Positions 13,126-16,733 of a DNA stretch of 16,733 nt are shown here, piece by piece. Each line of letters starts with the position of its first letter. Position 1 is the stretch's first letter. The position numbers and the translations under genes are program-made. The notes under the pieces are model-generated. The model saw only the letters and a program-made list of their open reading frames with translations, searched no databases and was not told the DNA's origin. The stretch spans positions 1 to 16,733 of the forward strand of contig NZ_JOGO01000101.1 of NCBI RefSeq assembly GCF_000719475.1, read 5' to 3'. The stretch is from Streptomyces sp. NRRL F-5630 (GTDB taxonomy: Bacteria; Actinomycetota; Actinomycetes; Streptomycetales; Streptomycetaceae).

Positions 13126-16100
13126 CTATCCGCCTGACGGGTGAGCGGCACGGGGCCCCGGGGGTGCGGGAGCGGGTCCGCCACCCGCCGCGTCGTCCTC
13201 GGCGAAGAGGCGTTCCAGCTCCGCGCGTCCGGGGAGCCTTCCCGGCCGTACCGCCTCGCCGGTGCGCACGAAGACGAAGGTCGCGGCGATCTCCTCGGGG
13301 TCGATGCCGTGGCGCTCGGCCCAGGCGAGGCGGTAGACGGCGAGCTGGAGGGGGTCGGCGCGGGCCTGGTCGCGTCCCGTCTTCCAGTCGACGATCTCGT
13401 AGCGCCGCCGCCCGTCCTCCTCGCTCGCGTAGACGGCGTCGATGCGGCCGCGCACGACGCGCCCGGCGAGGCTGAGCTGGAAGGGGACCTCGACGCGGTG
13501 CGCGGGGCGGTGCGCGTAGGCGGTGCGCTCGAATGCCTCCTTCAGCTCTTCGAGGTCGAGGTCGTCGCTGATCTCGGCGTCCTCGCGGGGCTCGGTCGCG
13601 CCCTCGTCGGCGAGCGGGAGGTGCGGCTGCTCGTGCCCGGCGGTGAGGCGGCGCTCCAGCCAGGCGTGGAAGCGGGCGCCCCTGCGGGCGGCCGGTTTCG
13701 GCGCCTGGGGCAGCGGGCGCGCGAGGTCGCGGGCGAGCCCGTCGGGGTCCTCGGCGAGGCGGAGGACCTGCGTCGCGGTGAGCGAGGGCGGCAGCGGCAC
13801 CTCGCGCACGGAGGCGGCGGCGCGGCGCAACTCGCCTTCGAGCGCGTCGAGGTCACGGTCCCAGGAGCCGAGCAGCCGGGACTCCTCGGGAGTGAGGCCG
13901 TCGCCGTGGGGGGCCGGGGCGGGGACGCGGGGGACGGCCTCACCCTCGCCGGGACGTGCGGGGGTGCCCTGGTCGTACGGGTCCGGGCCGCTCCCGTACG
14001 GGTCCGCGTCCTCCTCGTACGGGTCGGTTGTCCCCTGCCCGGGCTCCTGCCCCTCCCCCGCGACCGGCCCCTCCCCCGGCTCCGGCTCCGGCTCTTCCTC
14101 CGGTTCCGGTGGCCACTCCGGATCGTACGGGTCCTCCGGCGGCTCCTCGGCCGTGGCCGTTCCCGGCCGGGACTGGAGCACCGCGAGGTGGTGTTCCACG
14201 CGGGCGGCGGCCTCGCGGCGGCGGGTGTGGGCCTCGGGGTCGAGCGGGAGGGGCCACGGGAGGGGGTCGGTCCGCCGCAGGGCGGGGTTCTCGTCCTCGG
14301 GGCCGGGCTCCTCGGCCCAGTGCTCGATCTCGCCGTGGCCGCGTACGCAGTGGTCGTGGAGCGCGGTGAGGAAGGCGGAGGGTCCGCGCGGGCGCTTCTG
14401 CTCGGGGCCCCACCAGTGGCCCGAGCCGAGGAGGATCGAGCGGGGGCGCGTGAAGGTCACGTAGCCGAGGCGCAGTTCCTCCGTCGCCTGGTGCGCGCGC
14501 ATACCGTCCTGGAACGCCTTCATGCCCTTCGCCGTCCAGGCGGGCACGTCGGGGAGGGTCGCGGCGTCGCCGCGCAGCGCGTGCGGCAGGACGCTCGCGC
14601 GGGCCGTGAACTTCTCGCGGCCCCGGTCGCTCGGGAACTGGGCCCGGACGAGCCCGGGGACGGCGACGATGTCCCACTCCAGGCCCTTGGCCTTGTGGGC
14701 GGTGAGGACCTTGACGGTGTTCTCGCCGCCGGGGAGGGCGGTGTCGAGGCCCTTCTCGTACCGCTCGGCGGTGCGCAGGTAGCCGAGGAAGGCGAGGAGC
14801 GAGGCGGCCGGCTCGGTCGCGGCGAAGGAGGCGGCGATGTCGAGGAACTGACCGAGCGTCTCGCGGCGGCGGGCGGCGAGGGCGCTCGGCGAGGCGGAGA
14901 GTTCGACGTCGAGCCCGGTGACGGCGAGGACGCGGTGCAGGACGTCCATGAGCGGGTCGGCGAGGGCGCGGCGCAGTTCGCGCAGTTCGCGCCCGAGGCG
15001 GGCGAAGCGGGCGCGGGCCTCGGCGGAGAAGGGCAGTCCGTCCTCGGCGTCGGGGCCGCCTTCGACGAAGGTGTCGACGGCGTCCGCGAGCGAGACGATC
15101 TCGGCCGGGTCGACGCCCTCGACGGCGGCGGCGAGCCTGCGGTCCGGGTCGTCCTCGCCGGTGCGGCCCCCGGCGAGGAGGCGGGCGCGGCGGCCGAGGA
15201 GGGCGAGGTCGCGGGCACCGACGCGCCAGCGCGGTCCGGTGAGGAGCCGGACGAGCGAGGCGTTCGCGCCCGGGTCCTGGAGGACTTCGCACACCGCGCG
15301 CAGGTCGGCGATCTCGGGGAGGTGGAGGAGCCCGCTGAGACCGACGACCTCGACGGGTATCCCACGGGCGACCAGCGCGGCCTGGATACGGGCGAAGTCG
15401 CCCGCCGTGCGGCACAGGACGGCGATCTCGCCGGGGCTCGTGCCGGTGCCGACGTAGTGGGCGATGCCGTCCGCGAGCCAGTCGATCTCCTCGGCGTGCG
15501 TGGAGAGCAGGGCGCAGCGCACGAAGCCGTCCGCCGTCTTCCCGGCGGGCGCGTGCAGGGCCTCGACGCCGTCGTGGAGGGCGCGGAGCGGGGCCGCGAG
15601 GTCGTTGGCGAGGGCGAGGAGGCGGCCGCCGGAGCGGCGGTTCTCGCTGAGGGACTGGCGGCGGGCGGGGGTGCCGTCCGGGTGCGGGAAGTGGCGGGGG
15701 AAGTCGTCGAGGTTGGCGACGGAGGCGCCGCGCCAGCCGTAGATGGCCTGGCAGGGGTCGCCGACGGCCGTCACGGGGTGGCCCGTGCCGCCGCCGAAGA
15801 GGGCGGAGAGCAGGACGCGCTGGGCGACGGAGGTGTCCTGGTACTCGTCGAGCAGGACGACGCGGTACTGGTCGCGGAGCGCCTCGCCGACCTCGGGGTG
15901 CTCGCGGGCCAGGCGGGCGGAGAGGGCGAGCTGGTCGCCGAAGTCGAGGAGGTCGCGGGAGCGCTTCGCGGCGCGGTAGCGGCCGGTCAGCTCGGTGAGG
16001 GCGAGGCGGGCGGCGGCGGCCTCGGGGACCTTGCGGAGCTGGTCGTTGCTGAGCCTGGTTTCGGCGAGGGTGCGGAGCAGGTCCTCGTCGTACCGGCTGA

Positions 16101-16656
16101 GGTCCGCCGGGTCGACGAGGTGCTCGGACAGCTCGGAGTCGAGCGCGAGGAGGTCGCTCACGAGGTCGGAGAAGGCGCGGGTGAGCGCCGGGTACGGGCC
16201 CGGGGCCTCGCGCAGGACGCGGGCGGCGAGCTGGAAGCGGCTCGCGTCGGCGAGGAGCCGCGAGCCCGGTTCCAGGCCGAGGCGGAGGCCGTGGTCGTCG
16301 AGGAGGCGGCCCGCGAAGGAGTGGTACGTGGAGATCAGCGGCTCACCGGGGGGCTCCGCGCCGGGAGCGGGCGGGGCGTCGGGGTCGCTGATCCCGGCCC
16401 GCACGAGGGAGCGGCGGACGCGTTCGGCCAGCTCGGCGGCGGCCTTGTTGGTGAAGGTGAGGCCGAGGACCTGCTCGGGGGCGACCGTGCCGGTACCGAC
16501 CAGCCAGACGACGCGCGCGGCCATCACCGTGGTCTTGCCCGAGCCCGCTCCGGCCACGATGACGTGGGGGGCGGGGGGCGCGGTGATGCACGCGAGCTGC
16601 TCGGAGGTGAAGGGGATGCCGAGCAGATCGTTGAGCTGGGCGGGGCGGGTGAGCAC
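13126..16656 (-). CDS. adnB: AdnB-like helicase-nuclease (RecBCD-type UvrD motor plus RecB nuclease)
   Basis: Predicted 1176-residue superfamily 1 helicase fused to a RecB-type nuclease. Motor motifs: Walker A AGAGSGKTT (35-43), VLGLTFTNKAA (63-73), LLDEYQDT (268-275), GDPCQAIYGWRG (299-310), LTAHKAKGLEWD (651-662), GYVTFTRPR (731-739). Nuclease residues: His997 (GARFHAWL), Asp1073 (GRIDAVY), Asp1090 and Lys1092 (EIVDWKTGR), then a QLAVYRLAW helix (1104-1112). All are present, so both activities should be intact. By N-terminal sequence (MAARVVWLV) and by its place before nudC it matches AdnB, the main motor of the actinobacterial AdnAB end-resection machine. An acidic Pro/Glu/Gly-rich linker with DPY repeats (about 835-915) joins the halves. 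The GTG start lacks a ribosome site but has TACGCT 7 bases upstream, suggesting a leaderless mRNA. The usual partner gene adnA would lie beyond the window edge. Confidence 0.93.
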   Translation of the reverse strand: MLTRPAQLNDLLGIPFTSEQLACITAPPAPHVIVAGAGSGKTTVMAARVVWLVGTGTVAPEQVLGLTFTNKAAAELAERVRRSLVRAGISDPDAPPAPGAEPPGEPLISTYHSFAGRLLDDHGLRLGLEPGSRLLADASRFQLAARVLREAPGPYPALTRAFSDLVSDLLALDSELSEHLVDPADLSRYDEDLLRTLAETRLSNDQLRKVPEAAAARLALTELTGRYRAAKRSRDLLDFGDQLALSARLAREHPEVGEALRDQYRVVLLDEYQDTSVAQRVLLSALFGGGTGHPVTAVGDPCQAIYGWRGASVANLDDFPRHFPHPDGTPARRQSLSENRRSGGRLLALANDLAAPLRALHDGVEALHAPAGKTADGFVRCALLSTHAEEIDWLADGIAHYVGTGTSPGEIAVLCRTAGDFARIQAALVARGIPVEVVGLSGLLHLPEIADLRAVCEVLQDPGANASLVRLLTGPRWRVGARDLALLGRRARLLAGGRTGEDDPDRRLAAAVEGVDPAEIVSLADAVDTFVEGGPDAEDGLPFSAEARARFARLGRELRELRRALADPLMDVLHRVLAVTGLDVELSASPSALAARRRETLGQFLDIAASFAATEPAASLLAFLGYLRTAERYEKGLDTALPGGENTVKVLTAHKAKGLEWDIVAVPGLVRAQFPSDRGREKFTARASVLPHALRGDAATLPDVPAWTAKGMKAFQDGMRAHQATEELRLGYVTFTRPRSILLGSGHWWGPEQKRPRGPSAFLTALHDHCVRGHGEIEHWAEEPGPEDENPALRRTDPLPWPLPLDPEAHTRRREAAARVEHHLAVLQSRPGTATAEEPPEDPYDPEWPPEPEEEPEPEPGEGPVAGEGQEPGQGTTDPYEEDADPYGSGPDPYDQGTPARPGEGEAVPRVPAPAPHGDGLTPEESRLLGSWDRDLDALEGELRRAAASVREVPLPPSLTATQVLRLAEDPDGLARDLARPLPQAPKPAARRGARFHAWLERRLTAGHEQPHLPLADEGATEPREDAEISDDLDLEELKEAFERTAYAHRPAHRVEVPFQLSLAGRVVRGRIDAVYASEEDGRRRYEIVDWKTGRDQARADPLQLAVYRLAWAERHGIDPEEIAATFVFVRTGEAVRPGRLPGRAELERLFAEDDAAGGGPAPAPPGPRAAHPSGG
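13974..14133. repeat. in-frame CGTACGGGTC repeats encoding DPY motifs in AdnB linker
   Basis: CGTACGGGTC occurs exactly at 13974-13983, 13995-14004, 14016-14025 and 14124-14133. The spacings (21, 21, 108) are multiples of three, and each copy encodes Asp-Pro-Tyr in the acidic linker. This is a coding repeat, probably variable in copy number between strains. Confidence 0.9.
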
Positions 16657-16733
16657 GGAGCGAAGCGTACGGGGTGGGGCGGACAGGGGCGGGGTGGTGC
16701 CGTTGCGCCGGGGTTTTGGGGGGGGGGCCCCCC
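16657..16733. other. window edge with G10C6 run, likely contig end
   Basis: The last 77 bases contain no gene and finish in ten G followed by six C (16718-16733), preceded by GGGGTTTT. Such a run is hard to sequence and typical of an assembly break. Confidence 0.5.
16664..16669 (-). promoter_or_regulatory. candidate -10 for leaderless adnB mRNA
   Basis: TACGCT fits TANNNT and is separated from the GTG at 16656 by exactly 7 bases, the distance expected if transcription starts at the first base of the start codon. No Shine-Dalgarno sequence and no clear -35 are present. Alternatively adnB is translated from a transcript shared with an upstream gene outside the window. Confidence 0.35.

Noticed and set aside
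11640..13475. 611-codon plus-strand frame
   Set aside because: Antisense to the M20 peptidase and the end of adnB; Gly/Glu/Ala-rich shadow translation.
1..16733. tRNA, rRNA, transposase, integrase or prophage genes
   Set aside because: None seen on either strand; composition and gene order look like conserved chromosome throughout.

Overview
The window is very GC-rich (roughly three quarters G+C) with strong G/C bias at third codon positions and GTG starts. Its gene content is that of an actinomycete, most probably Streptomyces: a WhiB-family regulator, mycoredoxin, an NADH-type NudC and the actinobacterial helicases UvrD2 and AdnB. From memory of established loci, the right half follows the conserved actinobacterial block known in Mycobacterium tuberculosis as Rv3197-Rv3201c (ABC1 kinase, whiB7, uvrD2, glutaredoxin-like protein, nudC, adnB) and in S. 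coelicolor around wblC (SCO5190). It reads as ordinary chromosomal core, not a mobile island.

Layout. 1-314: no gene, a short 25-bp-period repeat. 315-923 (-): YgjP-type zinc metallopeptidase. 924-1235: divergent intergenic region. 1236-2918 (+): ThiF/E1-like protein with a low-complexity N-terminal extension. 2919-4554: 1.6 kb without a credible gene, most of it a strongly diverged array of about 20-bp units. 4555-5943 (+): ABC1/UbiB-type atypical kinase. 5944-6331: convergent intergenic region with several hairpins and another short repeat. 6332-7023 (-): wblC and a small overlapping gene. 7024-7707: the wblC leader, with an AT-rich WhiB7-type promoter, a 103-codon upstream ORF, and an intrinsic terminator before wblC. 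7708-9927 (-): uvrD2. 9928-10179: divergent promoter region with a textbook sigma-R site facing mycoredoxin (10180-10434, +). 10648-16656 (-): nudC, an M20 metallopeptidase and adnB, closely spaced and probably one transcript (adnB first). AdnA, normally the partner encoded next to AdnB, is not in the window, which stops 77 bases past the adnB start in a run of ten G and six C that looks like a contig end.

How it works together. The best-supported regulatory system is the wblC leader. Translation of the upstream ORF should decide whether RNA polymerase stops at the terminator at 7132-7171 or reads into wblC, giving induction by translation-inhibiting antibiotics; WblC would then activate its own promoter. 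This mechanism is known for whiB7/wblC. Details visible here include an 8-bp alternative stem that takes the first bases of the terminator, and a perfect 9-bp complement bracketing it. Mycoredoxin, under an apparent sigma-R promoter, belongs to the mycothiol/disulfide-stress response. UvrD2 and AdnB serve DNA repair. The least explained material is the intergenic repeat arrays, the large one at about 3000-4346 above all.
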